64,000 bases of DNA from Mycolicibacter icosiumassiliensis (GCF_900078685.2 NZ_LT546166.1:660930-724929), one strand, 5' to 3'. Positions 25,989 to 34,165 are shown, numbered from the stretch's first letter. Numbers and translations: made by a program. The notes: generated by a model not told the origin, from the letters alone.

Positions 25989-26236
25989 TCCATCCCGAGA
26001 TCGATGGCGCGCGTGACGCGCTGGCACTGATCGACGCCGCCCTACGTGGCGACAACCCGGCCGCGCAGTTGATCGTCAGCAACTACACCGACACCGCCGG
26101 CACGCTGCTACGGCAACTGCTCAGCGTCACCGAGGTATTCGCCCGACGCATCGGCGAACTGACCGACACCGACCCCCACCAGGTCATCCAAACGCTGCGC
26201 GACGGCGTAGCCGACATCGAAGGAGAAATTCAGTGA
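25985..26236 (+). CDS. Small phage protein of unknown function
   Basis: 83 residues from ATG 25985, overlapping the previous stop as ATGA and following GAAGGAAGGAACG. All-helical and acidic (DGARDALALIDAALRGDNPAA, VTEVFARRIGELTDTDP, IQTLRDGVADIEGEIQ). Overlaps the scaffold-like gene by 4 nt. Similar small proteins precede capsid genes in actinobacteriophages; no function assigned. Confidence 0.6.
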   Translation: MIHPEIDGARDALALIDAALRGDNPAAQLIVSNYTDTAGTLLRQLLSVTEVFARRIGELTDTDPHQVIQTLRDGVADIEGEIQ

Positions 26237-26850
26237 GTAACGAAACCGCCAACGAAGCAACCCCGGTCGACACCGAGGAGGTCACCGACACCACGTCTAC
26301 GACTGAGGTTCCCGCCGAACCCCAGTCCGACACGGACACGCAGGAAGAAACGGTCGAACAGTTCGGCCGTGACTACGTGGAAAAGCTCCGGCGGGAATCC
26401 GCCGGATACCGCGAACGCGCCACCACCGCCGAAACCACAGTCGCAGCACTGCAACAGCAGCACGCCGAACGCCTCATCGACGCCGCCGGGGTGAAGCCAG
26501 CAGCCGTATTCGCGCTGACGCGGCGGGAATCCCCCGGATACCGCGACCGCGCCCCCACCGCCGAAACCACGGTCGCAGCACTGCGGCAGCAGCACGCCGA
26601 ACGCCTCATCGACGCCGCCGGGGTGAAGCCGGCAGCCGTATTCGCGCTGACCACCATCACCGATCTACTCGCCGACGACGGCACCGTAGACCCCGAAAAG
26701 GTCACCGCTGCGGTCACCCGCGCCCGCCAGGAACTCGGCGTCACCGGCCGACCCCAACCCCTACGGCCGCAGGGCGGCCTTACCAGCGGCACCGGCGCAC
26801 CCAAGGTGCAGAACACCTGGCAATCCGCATTCGCCCCGCCGGAAAGGTAA
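26233..26850 (+). CDS. Scaffold-like phage protein with internal tandem duplication
   Basis: 205 residues, directly upstream of the capsid gene, the normal position for a scaffolding protein. The N-terminus is Thr/Glu-rich and disordered, then a helical region with heptad character (VEQFGRDYVEKLRRESAGYR). A 44-residue unit is repeated exactly in tandem (residues about 53-96 and 97-140), followed by ITDLLADDGTVDPEKVTAAV and a Pro/Gly C-terminus. The low-complexity helices and location support a scaffold role (inference). GTG start overlaps the upstream gene. Confidence 0.65.
   Translation: MSNETANEATPVDTEEVTDTTSTTEVPAEPQSDTDTQEETVEQFGRDYVEKLRRESAGYRERATTAETTVAALQQQHAERLIDAAGVKPAAVFALTRRESPGYRDRAPTAETTVAALRQQHAERLIDAAGVKPAAVFALTTITDLLADDGTVDPEKVTAAVTRARQELGVTGRPQPLRPQGGLTSGTGAPKVQNTWQSAFAPPER
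26389..26652 (+). repeat. Tandem 132-bp duplication in the scaffold-like gene
   Basis: Unit 1 is 26389-26520 and unit 2 is 26521-26652, with only scattered base differences; both keep the frame (44 codons each). Confidence 0.95.
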
Positions 26851-26968
26851 ACTCACCACCAACAACCGCCTGATGCGGGAAGGTCGCGGCCCGGAGCCAC
26901 GCCATCGAATACACCAATTTGATGTGCGAGCTTCCGGGCCGCACCCCGTTTGAAAGGCAGGACCACCC

Positions 26969-27835
26969 GTGTCCGGTATCGAACTCACCACCCCGCTCAC
27001 CACAGTCGCCTGGGCGCAAGACAAGTTCTCGTTCACACCCGGTGATGTCGTCCCCGAAGCCCTCATCCTCAAGACCAGCACCGTCTCCGGGCACATCGAG
27101 GGCGACCGGCCATCTCTGCGAGTCGCCTACGTCAAGGACGACGAGTCCGCGGCCTACGTGGCCGAAGGCGCCGAGATCACCGACTCCGCCCCGGAACTGT
27201 CCGAGGTCGTCATCCACACGAAGAAACTCGCCCGCCTGGTCTCAATCTCCAACGAACAGCACCGCCAGCCCGAAACCCCCGGCCAGACCGCGCAATCCGT
27301 CGCCCGCGACCTCATCCGCAAAGCAGACCTGTCCTATCTCAGTGAGGCTGCACCCACACCGCCGGCCACCGGCTCCACCGGCCTGCTGCACACCACTGGC
27401 GTCATCGACGGCGGTGAAGTCGCAGCCAACCTCGACGGCCTCGTTGACCTCGTAGCCGAACTCGAAACCAACCTCGCGCACCCCGGATACATCGTCGTAG
27501 ACCCCCGCACCTGGGCCAGCCTGCGCAAGCTCAAGGTCGGTGGTGACCAGATCAACGCCTCCCTGCTCGGTGCCGGAACCACCGACGCCGTACCCATGCT
27601 GCTGAGCCTGCCGGTGCTGCGCTCCCCGTTCATCCCCGCCAACAGTGGTCTGGTTATCGACCCCAGCGCCATCGTCTCGGCGGTCGGTCAGGTCAACATC
27701 GCCCAATCCGATCACGCCCTGTTCGCCAACGACGCGGTACTGCTGCGCGCCACCTGGTCCATCGGCTGGGCAGTCATGCGCCCCGAACGCATCGGCAAGT
27801 TCACCGTCGACCCCGGCGACAGCGACGGTAGCTAA
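26969..27835 (+). CDS. HK97-family major capsid protein
   Basis: 288 residues from GTG 26969, close to other short HK97-fold capsid proteins. Features include an N-terminal extended arm, VAYVKDDESAAYVAEGAEIT (E-loop side), KLARLVSISNEQ, ADLSYLSEA, GYIVVDPRTWASLRKLK and the C-terminal ANDAVLLRATWSIGWAVMRP typical of this fold. No delta domain or prohead protease gene is seen nearby. A 12-bp hairpin follows at 27845-27887. Confidence 0.88.
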   Translation: MSGIELTTPLTTVAWAQDKFSFTPGDVVPEALILKTSTVSGHIEGDRPSLRVAYVKDDESAAYVAEGAEITDSAPELSEVVIHTKKLARLVSISNEQHRQPETPGQTAQSVARDLIRKADLSYLSEAAPTPPATGSTGLLHTTGVIDGGEVAANLDGLVDLVAELETNLAHPGYIVVDPRTWASLRKLKVGGDQINASLLGAGTTDAVPMLLSLPVLRSPFIPANSGLVIDPSAIVSAVGQVNIAQSDHALFANDAVLLRATWSIGWAVMRPERIGKFTVDPGDSDGS

Positions 27836-27844
27836 CCCAAAGCC

Positions 27845-27887
27845 CGCCATCCCCGCACGGTCCTGAACTCCCCGCGCGGGGATGGCG
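27845..27887 (+). terminator. Hairpin after the capsid gene
   Basis: Arms CGCCATCCCCGC (27845-27856) and GCGGGGATGGCG (27876-27887), perfect 12-bp stem with a 19-nt loop, 9 nt after the stop codon. No T-tract; mycobacterial terminators often lack one. Confidence 0.6.
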
Positions 27888-28382
27888 AAACGAGGTCCGG
27901 GTGGTGTTGATGTGGGTCGCCCCACCCGGACCTCCGCCACGGCGGGGGCGGTTGCCGTTCAGCCGGCCCCGCCACCAAGGTCAGCAGGGCGATAAATAGA
28001 TGATCTAGTTAGCTACGGTCATCGTGGGCCACCGGGCAATCGCGCGATCAGATTGAACAACCGTGCGACAACACGTCATTAAGGCCGACTATACAACGCC
28101 CTGACCTGGGGGGATACCCACTGGCGGGGCCGCGAACGCCACTCTGAAGGCGGAATCTCTCCCCCCGTCAAGAAAAAAAGAACACGCATTCGAATCGATA
28201 GCCGTTTGATTGTTTGCTGGGATGGCGCTCAGTGTGTTGGAAAAAAATGAATAGGGGGTATGTGCCTAAGCCACGAGCGGCGGCTGACTGCCTTTGGGGG
28301 TTGCCCCCCTCCGTTAGACTGGCTGTTGCGGGTGCGCCCCTACATTTCATGTAGGCATTGCGGCCCGCTTTTTCGTGGCCGG
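27888..28382. other. Non-coding stretch of the prophage with nested hairpins
   Basis: About 495 nt without a convincing gene. It holds an AT-richer block (27990-28060 and 28165-28260), a GGGGG-TTG-CCCCC hairpin (28296-28308) and a compound structure at 28328-28373: outer GCGGG/CCCGC followed by TTTTT, with an inner perfect hairpin CCTACAT-TTC-ATGTAGG (28339-28355). The last reads as an intrinsic terminator on the plus strand and may end a small RNA starting further left. Confidence 0.45.
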
Positions 28383-28640
28383 TCAGCTCAGGGCGGTTAT
28401 CGTCGCTAGGTCTTCTCGGATCGCGGCGATGTCGTCCGGGTCGAGTGTTGGATCGTCGGCGAACTCAGCGACCGCGTCCGCGAGGTTCTGGGGCAAGGGT
28501 ATAGACCGCAGGGCGGCTTGCTCAACGAGGTCGATGATGGCTGCAACGTACTCGCCGGCAGACACCGCGCTCTTGATGCCGAACCCCTCAGGCTTGACGG
28601 CAGCAAAAAGCTGCTCAGCAAGCTCATGGTCAGTCATCAC
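28383..28640 (-). CDS. Small acidic prophage protein
   Basis: 85 residues. Helical and acidic: HELAEQLFAAVKPEGFG, YVAAIIDLVEQAALRSI, then LADAVAEFADDPTLDPDDIA. No known family. It lies 10 nt after 28651-28857 on the same strand, so probably one operon near the attR end, a typical place for accessory (moron) genes. Confidence 0.5.
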   Translation of the reverse strand: MMTDHELAEQLFAAVKPEGFGIKSAVSAGEYVAAIIDLVEQAALRSIPLPQNLADAVAEFADDPTLDPDDIAAIREDLATITALS

Positions 28641-28650
28641 GAGCGCCAGG

Positions 28651-28857
28651 CTACGGCTGACGTTGCCTGGCGCGGATGCGTGCGGCGATATCTGGGTCGA
28701 TCGTTGGCGACTTCAGCAGCACAGTGAATGCCAGGTCGAAGTCGTAGGTCGACAGCAGATCGATCACATCCTGGCGGCGGTCGATGCCCAGCCCATCCCA
28801 CGCTGACGAGATGGCGTCATACGCGAGCACCTGATCATCAAGGTCTGACCTGGACAT
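28651..28857 (-). CDS. Small prophage protein
   Basis: 68 residues, helical: LDDQVLAYDAISSAWDGLGI, QDVIDLLSTYDFDLAFTVLL, ending in TIDPDIAARIRARQRQP. Both this and the downstream protein end in a similar (T)(L/I)DPD(D/I)IA(A) helix, hinting at a paralogous pair. Function unknown. Confidence 0.5.
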   Translation of the reverse strand: MSRSDLDDQVLAYDAISSAWDGLGIDRRQDVIDLLSTYDFDLAFTVLLKSPTIDPDIAARIRARQRQP

Positions 28858-28892
28858 GCGTCAAGGTTACGGCCGGGCACCGACAGGCACGA

Positions 28893-28912
28893 ACCCGTGA
28901 CCAGTCACGGGT
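28893..28912. promoter_or_regulatory. 20-bp palindrome near attR
   Basis: ACCCGTGAC-CA-GTCACGGGT, perfect 9-nt arms. It lies 36 nt upstream of the leftward accessory operon start; candidate operator or integration host site. Confidence 0.4.
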
Positions 28913-29059
28913 TGCTGCTGCTCCGTATTTTCCCCGCATAAACGTCCGCGACACGCCGTGTATCTACCCGTACCCGCCCGTACTAGGTACATCGGTAATC
29001 AGTTGCGCCACAACATATTAACGGACTAACCCACACGCCCGCAGACGCTGTTTTCGCTT

Positions 29060-29096
29060 GCTGAATACGCGGGTTCGATTCCCGTCATCGGCTCCA
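29060..29096 (+). repeat. attR core (37 bp)
   Basis: Exact copy of tRNA-Gly positions 20034-20070; marks the right end of the prophage. Confidence 0.92.
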
Positions 29097-29131
29097 GTTT
29101 GACCAGCGCCAATCCTCTGGGGAAACCCAGC

Positions 29132-29632
29132 TCATTTGAGCGGCGGCACGATGGGCACAAAGGGCCGGTTGGCGTTGTGCCAGAAGTGCTCCAAAGCGGT
29201 CACCGCGGCGTCGTGACTGATGAGCCAACGCCCGCCCTGCTGTAACAGCACAATGGGCTCGGGCGCGCTTTGTTCATGAAAGCCCCCCACCGAGGTGACG
29301 GTCGCTCCGGCGGAGTTGTCCGGCGCGGGCTGAATGTCGGACACCACGAAGTTGTAGGGCAGCAGTCCGGCCTCTTGGGTCTCGCGCAGGCGATCGTCGA
29401 TGGTCTGGGCCTCCTCGGGGGTGAAGCCGGGGCTGACGACGTTGCCCTTGTTCGCCGCCGGAATGTTCGGATCGGTCAGCTCGGCCATTGCGGCGAGCAC
29501 CTGATCGGCGGTGGGAACGGTTCCGGTACACAGTGATTGGCCGGGGTCCCCACACGCCGCGGTCACCGTTGCCGGGGCGGCCACGCCCGCAAGCGCAGTA
29601 GCCAGCAATACCGCGGTGACGGCGATTTTCAT
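29132..29632 (-). CDS. Secreted MTB12-like low-molecular-weight antigen
   Basis: 166 residues from ATG 29632 with a Sec signal (KIAVTAVLLATALAGVAAPA) and a cleavage site before the mature protein. The mature part follows the MTB12/CFP-2 pattern: LAAMAELTDPNIPAANKGNV, a helix with RLRETQEAGLLPYNFVVSDI, QPAP, and a C-terminal GGRWLISHDAAVTALEHF. Two cysteines (CGDPGQSLC) may form a disulfide. Function in the family is unknown beyond secretion and immunogenicity. Confidence 0.8.
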   Translation of the reverse strand: MKIAVTAVLLATALAGVAAPATVTAACGDPGQSLCTGTVPTADQVLAAMAELTDPNIPAANKGNVVSPGFTPEEAQTIDDRLRETQEAGLLPYNFVVSDIQPAPDNSAGATVTSVGGFHEQSAPEPIVLLQQGGRWLISHDAAVTALEHFWHNANRPFVPIVPPLK

Positions 29633-29651
29633 AGCGCGAACGCTAACGCCG

Positions 29652-29880
29652 TCATGTGTCACCGATGTTTTCCAGGTGCAACGGCAGATGAACGAATCCT
29701 GGCAAGGCAAAAGCGCGGCCTGGACTGCCGATGTCGACGGTCCACGCCTCAATTTCCTTGATCTCAGAGCTGAGCGCCTGCTGGGTCAGATACAAGCTGG
29801 TGGCGGCGCGGCTGAAATGAAGCTCATCGGCAACCACAACAAAGTGGCGCAGCTTGCGGGTGTTGATGTCGATGCGAGTG
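29652..29880 (-). pseudogene. LysR-family regulator remnant
   Basis: The minus strand reads INTRKLRHFVVVADELHFSR, AATSLYLTQQALSSEIKEIE, the exact N-terminal winged HTH of a LysR regulator. It then jumps to a short unrelated end and a stop at 29652. The rest of the HTH and the whole effector domain are missing, and no ATG or GTG start is present at the expected place. A deletion product. Confidence 0.75.
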
Positions 29881-30119
29881 AATATAGGCGCACAACCTGC
29901 GCCTTTAATTGACAACGTGAATTGTCCATTTACTTGATCTGTCCGGGCCAGCAAAGCCACCAGGTACGAGCGCTGGTCGGAACTGCGGTGGGCAGCCGAG
30001 GCTTTCGGCGCGATGATGGTCCAGCCTCCGCTCGCTGCGGCGGCCGGGCGAAATCGCACTGCGGGGTCCGATCGCCCCAAACGCCCCCCACGCCGGCTAA
30101 TCCCGCAACAATCACCGGT

Positions 30120-31013
30120 ATGGGTCTGTTTCCGAAGCCGCACGCCACCCTGACCGACGCCGAGGTCGCCGACGCCCTGAGCCGCGCGGTCGCGGTCATC
30201 GATCCGCTGCTCGACTTGCTCGCCGAAGCGGATCCGATCGGGCTGCGCAAACGCACCCGCCGACTGCTCACCCCTCCCCGCGGCCTGGGCCCTCGCATCC
30301 GGCGCTTTCGGCTGCGGCGGCGCCGTCACGAGGCCGGTCGCGGGCCCAGCGTCACCAACCGCGCCCTGAACGCCGGGGCGCAGCTGATCAACGCCGCGGA
30401 TCTGCCCGGCACCGCGGCCTGGGAGCGGATGAGTCGCGAGCAACGCGTGCACTGGTGGGTGCACCGGGTCGGTGCGCTCAACACCCTGGTGGTCGCCTCG
30501 CCCGGGGCGTTCGGCTGGCTGGCGCGGGTGGTGCCGGTGGGCGATCTGGCGGGATTCGTCAATCACGCCATCGTGTTGTGCGCGCTGGCCCGCGAGTACG
30601 GCGTCACCGACCGGCGTGAGCAGGTGCGGCTGCTCGCCGAAGTGCTGTGCGGGCGGCATCTTTCCGAGAACGTCGAGGTACCAACACAACCCGATCCCCC
30701 GCCGCTTCCCGAAACACCGCCGCCGGGATGGAAGCCGCTGAAAACGATCACGTCATCGACCCCGGTGGTCATCACCCGAACCATCTGGCAGCTGGCCGGC
30801 ATCCTGCGGGCGACCTTCGACGAGGTGAGCAAGCGCCCGCACCCCAAGAAGCTGTACCAGCGCCTGGGTTCACTACCCGGGTTCGGTTTGGTCGCTGCCT
30901 ATTTCGGCGAGCGGGGCGCGCTGATTCGAGCGGCCCGACAAGGCGTGGCGTGGCTTGAGGCCCACGAGGACGGTGCCAACCCCGGCGGGACCGGAGAAGT
31001 AAGCCCGCTTTAG
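30120..31013 (+). CDS. Conserved hypothetical protein
   Basis: 297 residues from ATG 30120. Helical at the start (DAEVADALSRAVAVIDPLLDL), a basic Arg-rich stretch (RIRRFRLRRRRH), WVHRVGALNTLVVASPGAFG and VPVGDLAGFVNHAIVLCALA helices that could be membrane-associated, a Pro-rich linker (PTQPDPPPLPETPPPG) and a C-terminal helical domain. Not recognised; no catalytic motif. Overlaps the convergent GH16 gene by 4 nt. Confidence 0.65.
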   Translation: MGLFPKPHATLTDAEVADALSRAVAVIDPLLDLLAEADPIGLRKRTRRLLTPPRGLGPRIRRFRLRRRRHEAGRGPSVTNRALNAGAQLINAADLPGTAAWERMSREQRVHWWVHRVGALNTLVVASPGAFGWLARVVPVGDLAGFVNHAIVLCALAREYGVTDRREQVRLLAEVLCGRHLSENVEVPTQPDPPPLPETPPPGWKPLKTITSSTPVVITRTIWQLAGILRATFDEVSKRPHPKKLYQRLGSLPGFGLVAAYFGERGALIRAARQGVAWLEAHEDGANPGGTGEVSPL

Positions 31014-31831
31014 AAAACCCGAATCCAGTCGACGAGCATCTCTGTGGGGTAGCTGCCCGGCCCGGGATCGCCGCCGCCTGAACCGGCCACGGCCAGGTTG
31101 AAGACCGAAAACACTTGGTAGCCAGGATTATTGAACGGCCAATCCGCGATCGAATTCGCCGGAACGGTGAAGTAGGGCGCAGCACCGTCGACATAGTCGC
31201 GCCAGAAACGGATGCCGTCGGCGTCCCAGCGGCACCGCCAGGTGTGCCAGGCGCTGTCCATCGAGATCTGTTGGGTCGCCCATTCGGCGCCGTTCGATCG
31301 GGTGTGGACGGTGGTCGCCGACGGCCAACTGCCGTTGCCGTACCACTCGAGCACATCGATCTCGCCTTGATCCTCGTTGCCCATCCACCAAGCGGGCCAA
31401 GCACCGGCGGTCAGGCAGTTGAGTTTGATGCGGGCCTCCCAGGTGTGGCCGATACCGCCCATCCACCGGCTCTGAACCTTGCCGCTGTAATAGGCGTTGC
31501 CGTCTTTGGCGGCGCGCAGCACGAGGTTTGACTCGCCGTCGACGAACACGTTCTGGCGATCGTTGCGGTATTGCCCGACGTTCTCGGGACGCTCCCAAAA
31601 CGTCGGGTCCTTCATCGATTCCCGGGCCTGCGCCACCGCCCACTTCGACGGATCCGGCGCGGAACCGGCCGGGCCGTCGAACTCGTCGCTGAAGAGGTAG
31701 GTCTGCGACGGGGCGGCGGGCAGTGGGTGTGCAGGCCCCGGCCGTGCCCACGCCTCCGGAACACGCATCGCGGCGGCAAGCATGCCGAATCCGGTCGTCA
31801 ACATCAGGTTGCGTCGATTCATCTCGGCCAC
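31010..31831 (-). CDS. Secreted GH16 beta-glucanase-type protein
   Basis: 273 residues with a Tat-like signal (NRRNLMLTTGFGMLAAAMRV). GH16 signature is clear: FSDEFDGPAGSAPDPSKW, then catalytic GEIDVLEWYGNG with the nucleophile and acid/base glutamates of the E-x-D-x-x-E motif, TTVHTR and HTWRCRWDADGIRFW. Homologue of Rv0315 in M. tuberculosis. It hydrolyses or binds beta-glucans; substrate in mycobacteria is not established. A second GH16 lies 1.4 kb upstream. Confidence 0.9.
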   Translation of the reverse strand: MAEMNRRNLMLTTGFGMLAAAMRVPEAWARPGPAHPLPAAPSQTYLFSDEFDGPAGSAPDPSKWAVAQARESMKDPTFWERPENVGQYRNDRQNVFVDGESNLVLRAAKDGNAYYSGKVQSRWMGGIGHTWEARIKLNCLTAGAWPAWWMGNEDQGEIDVLEWYGNGSWPSATTVHTRSNGAEWATQQISMDSAWHTWRCRWDADGIRFWRDYVDGAAPYFTVPANSIADWPFNNPGYQVFSVFNLAVAGSGGGDPGPGSYPTEMLVDWIRVF

Positions 31832-31846
31832 CTTCGCATGAAACCA

Positions 31847-32917
31847 CTACAGCAGCCGGGCCATCAATGGCAGAAGCCCCACACACCCGAAGGTGTGTGG
31901 GGCTTCCGTCGTGTGTTGTAGCGAGCTACTAGCCGGCTGCCGGAGCAGCGCCGGCGCCGCCCTGGCCACCAGCACCCGGGTTGGTCCCGTTGTGGTTACC
32001 GCCAGCGGCCCCCGCTGCGCCGGCGGTGTCGCCGGAGGCACCACCGGCACCGCCGTGGCCACCGTCGCCGGCGTTGAGGCCACCAGAAGCGCTACCGCCG
32101 ATACCACCGGTACCGCCGTTGCCACCGGTCGCGGTGGCACTGTCGCCACCCCACCGGCGTCGGCAGCCGTGGTGTTGGTTGCGTTGGCCCCGTTGGCACC
32201 GGCACCGCCGGCACCACCGACACCGCCGTTACCGCCGGCGCCGAGCAGCGATGCAGCACCGCCGTCACCACCGACGCCGCCGATGCCACCAGCGGCACCG
32301 ACACCACCGTCGCCACCGGCGCCACCGTTGCCCATCAACATGCCACCGGCACCGCCGTCGCCACCGTTGATGGTGTCCGCGATCACGGTGCCGCCGCTGG
32401 TGGTGAAGTTACCCAGCGCGCCAACGCCGCCGTCGCCACCGTTGCCGATCAGGCCGGCGTCGCCGCCGGCGGAGCCGTCGATGCCGTTGCCGCCGTCGCC
32501 GAACAGCAGACCACCGTTGGTGGCCTCGGTCAGTACACCGGTGTCGCTGACGGACGCGTCAACGCCGTTGCAGACCAGGCCGCAGCTGTCGCCGAAGGCA
32601 AAGATCGGGTTGACGATGTTGAACACCGGAATCAACATCTCGCCCATCGAGTGGATGCCGCTGTAGATCGAGTCGTAGATACCCTCCAGGCCGCTGCTGT
32701 CTGCGGCGCCGGGCAGGGCCAAGTCGAAGCCCGAGCTGTCAAAGGACGTGGCGCCATCGGAAGTGCCTTCCAAACCGAGCGAGCTCAGCACATCGCCGAA
32801 GTCGAAGTCGAAGTCCGCGTTTGCGGCCGGAGTGGCGGCGAGCGGGCTCAGGCCCAGCGCCAGGAATGCACCAGCGGCGCTGGCGGCACCGATAACACGA
32901 TTGCGAACATGAGTCAT
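31847..32917 (-). CDS. PGRS-type glycine-rich exported protein without a PE domain, frameshifted
   Basis: Signal peptide ([20 protein letters not shown], ending TPAANA) is followed by an Asp/Ser-rich domain and then about 130 residues of GGxGGx repeats. No PE domain is present. Near 32147-32154 the repeat stops being Gly-rich in the open frame, which runs on to 31847, and resumes in the next frame ([12 protein letters not shown] ... [10 protein letters not shown]), ending at 31929. From 31929 to 32917 is 989 nt, one less than a multiple of three, so one G is missing from a GGGG run. Restored length is 329 residues. Confidence 0.75.
   Translation of the reverse strand: MTHVRNRVIGAASAAGAFLALGLSPLAATPAANADFDFDFGDVLSSLGLEGTSDGATSFDSSGFDLALPGAADSSGLEGIYDSIYSGIHSMGEMLIPVFNIVNPIFAFGDSCGLVCNGVDASVSDTGVLTEATNGGLLFGDGGNGIDGSAGGDAGLIGNGGDGGVGALGNFTTSGGTVIADTINGGDGGAGGMLMGNGGAGGDGGVGAAGGIGGVGGDGGAASLLGAGGNGGVGGAGGAGANGANATNTTAADAGGVATVPPRPVATAVPVVSAVALLVASTPATVATAVPVVPPATPPAQRGPLAVTTTGPTRVLVARAAPALLRQPASSSLQHTTEAPHTFGCVGLLPLMARLL
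31873..31906 (-). terminator. Perfect hairpin after the PGRS gene
   Basis: Arms 31873-31887 and 31892-31906 are exact complements of 15 nt with a CGAA tetraloop. It sits between the restored PGRS stop (31929) and the downstream GH16 gene. Confidence 0.8.
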
Positions 32918-33144
32918 CTAAGAATTCCCTCCCACGGACTGCCTGTGAAGCAGTCATCATTTTCCCCAGGGCTGCCTTATCCGCAGCGAGTGCGACGTTA
33001 CCCCAGCGTGACCTATAGCGACGCCCCAAAACTCCACCACTCGACAGCGACTCGACCCCGCGCGCCCCGGAACCAGCGGAAACACGGTTCACTTAAGCCA
33101 AAAATGTGACCCATGACACACCTCAGGATGGGCACATGAAACAA

Positions 33145-33177
33145 GTGAGCCGGCCGGGAACAACCCGACCGGCTCAC
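33145..33177 (-). terminator. Hairpin after the second GH16 gene
   Basis: GTGAGCCGG...CCGGCTCAC with CGGG/CCCG inside and an AACAA loop; 15 nt after the stop of the minus-strand GH16 gene. Ends the GH16 transcript before the PGRS promoter. Confidence 0.75.
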
Positions 33178-33192
33178 GTCACAGGAACGTCT

Positions 33193-34107
33193 CTAGAAAA
33201 CCCGCACCCAGTCGATCAGCATGTCCGCCGGGTAGCTGCCCGCCCGGGCGTCCCCGCCACCGGATCCGCCGATGGCCAGGTTCAGGATCGGGAACACCGT
33301 GTAACCCGGGTCGTTGAACGGCCATTCCCGGCCCGGCTCGTCGATGTTCTCGATACCGACCGCCGGAACGGAGAAGTACGGCTCCATGCCCTCTACGTAG
33401 TCCTGCCAGAAGTACATGCCGCTCTGGTTCCAGGTGACGCGCCAGTTGTGCCAGTTACCGTCGACCGGAATCGGATGAGTTTCGAACGCGGTGCCGTAGG
33501 GGTTGGCGTGCACGGTGGTGCCCGAGGGCCACTCGCCGTTGCCGTACCACTCCATCAAGTCGATTTCGCCCTCACGGCCCGGGTCGTCATTGGACAGCCA
33601 CCATCCGGGCCAGCAGCCCGCGGTCTGGCAGTTCAGCTTGATGCGGGCTTCCCAGGTGGTGCCGATGCCGCCGCGCCAGTTGCCGTGTACCAGACCACCG
33701 AAGAAGGTGTTGCCCTCCTGAGTGCCCCGGATCACCAGGTTGGACTTGCCGTCGACGAAGACGTTCTTGCGGCTGTCACGGTACTGGTAGAAGTACTCGG
33801 GCCGGTCCCACCCGACCGGGCGCCGGATCGGGGTGCGGTGATTGGAGATCGTCCACTTGGACGGGTCCGGGGCCGAGCCGGCGGGGCCGTCGAACTCGTC
33901 ATGCCAGATGAAGCCACCGGGCTTGGCGGCAGCGGCCGGGGGCGTAGCAGGCGCAGCGGGATCGGCCGGGGCAGCCGGCGGCTGCGCCGGATCGCCCGGT
34001 GCTCCAGGGACCGCGGGAACGGCTCTGGCCTGGGGGTTGGGGGCTGCGGCAGCCAATGCGCCGGCACCCAGCATCATCATGATCTGGCGGCGGTTCATCT
34101 CGGGCAC
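33193..34107 (-). CDS. Secreted GH16 beta-glucanase-type protein, second copy
   Basis: 304 residues. Tat-type start (NRRQIMMMLGAGALAAAAPN) and a long Pro/Ala linker precede the GH16 domain. Motifs are WHDEFDGPAGSAPDPSKWTI, catalytic EGEIDLMEWYGNGEWPSGTT, HNWRVTWNQSGMYFW and the terminal MLIDWVRVF. Closely related to 31010-31831 but with a longer linker; the two flank the PGRS gene on the same strand and probably arose by duplication. The Rv0315-like enzyme. Confidence 0.9.
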   Translation of the reverse strand: MPEMNRRQIMMMLGAGALAAAAPNPQARAVPAVPGAPGDPAQPPAAPADPAAPATPPAAAAKPGGFIWHDEFDGPAGSAPDPSKWTISNHRTPIRRPVGWDRPEYFYQYRDSRKNVFVDGKSNLVIRGTQEGNTFFGGLVHGNWRGGIGTTWEARIKLNCQTAGCWPGWWLSNDDPGREGEIDLMEWYGNGEWPSGTTVHANPYGTAFETHPIPVDGNWHNWRVTWNQSGMYFWQDYVEGMEPYFSVPAVGIENIDEPGREWPFNDPGYTVFPILNLAIGGSGGGDARAGSYPADMLIDWVRVF

Positions 34108-34165
34108 GGTGGCAATCTAACCCACACGGCACGGGTGTCAAACAAGACAAGCCCGCCCGCGTGGC

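Larger units (their letters stand above)
20034..29096. mobile_element. phiRv-like prophage or phage satellite integrated in tRNA-Gly
   Basis: 9.06-kb element bounded by 37-bp direct repeats, the left inside the tRNA gene. It contains integrase and repressor leftward, then excisionase, a cluster of small proteins, P4-type primase, a WhiB-like gene, a scaffold-like protein and an HK97-type capsid rightward, and two small leftward genes. No terminase, portal, tail or lysis genes are recognised. The organisation resembles the phiRv1 and phiRv2 elements of M. tuberculosis. Confidence 0.9.

Noticed and set aside
32000..32600. Dense short repeats resembling a CRISPR array
   Set aside because: They are codon-level GGx repeats of a PGRS protein, without constant repeats and variable spacers. 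No cas genes or CRISPR array were found anywhere in the window.
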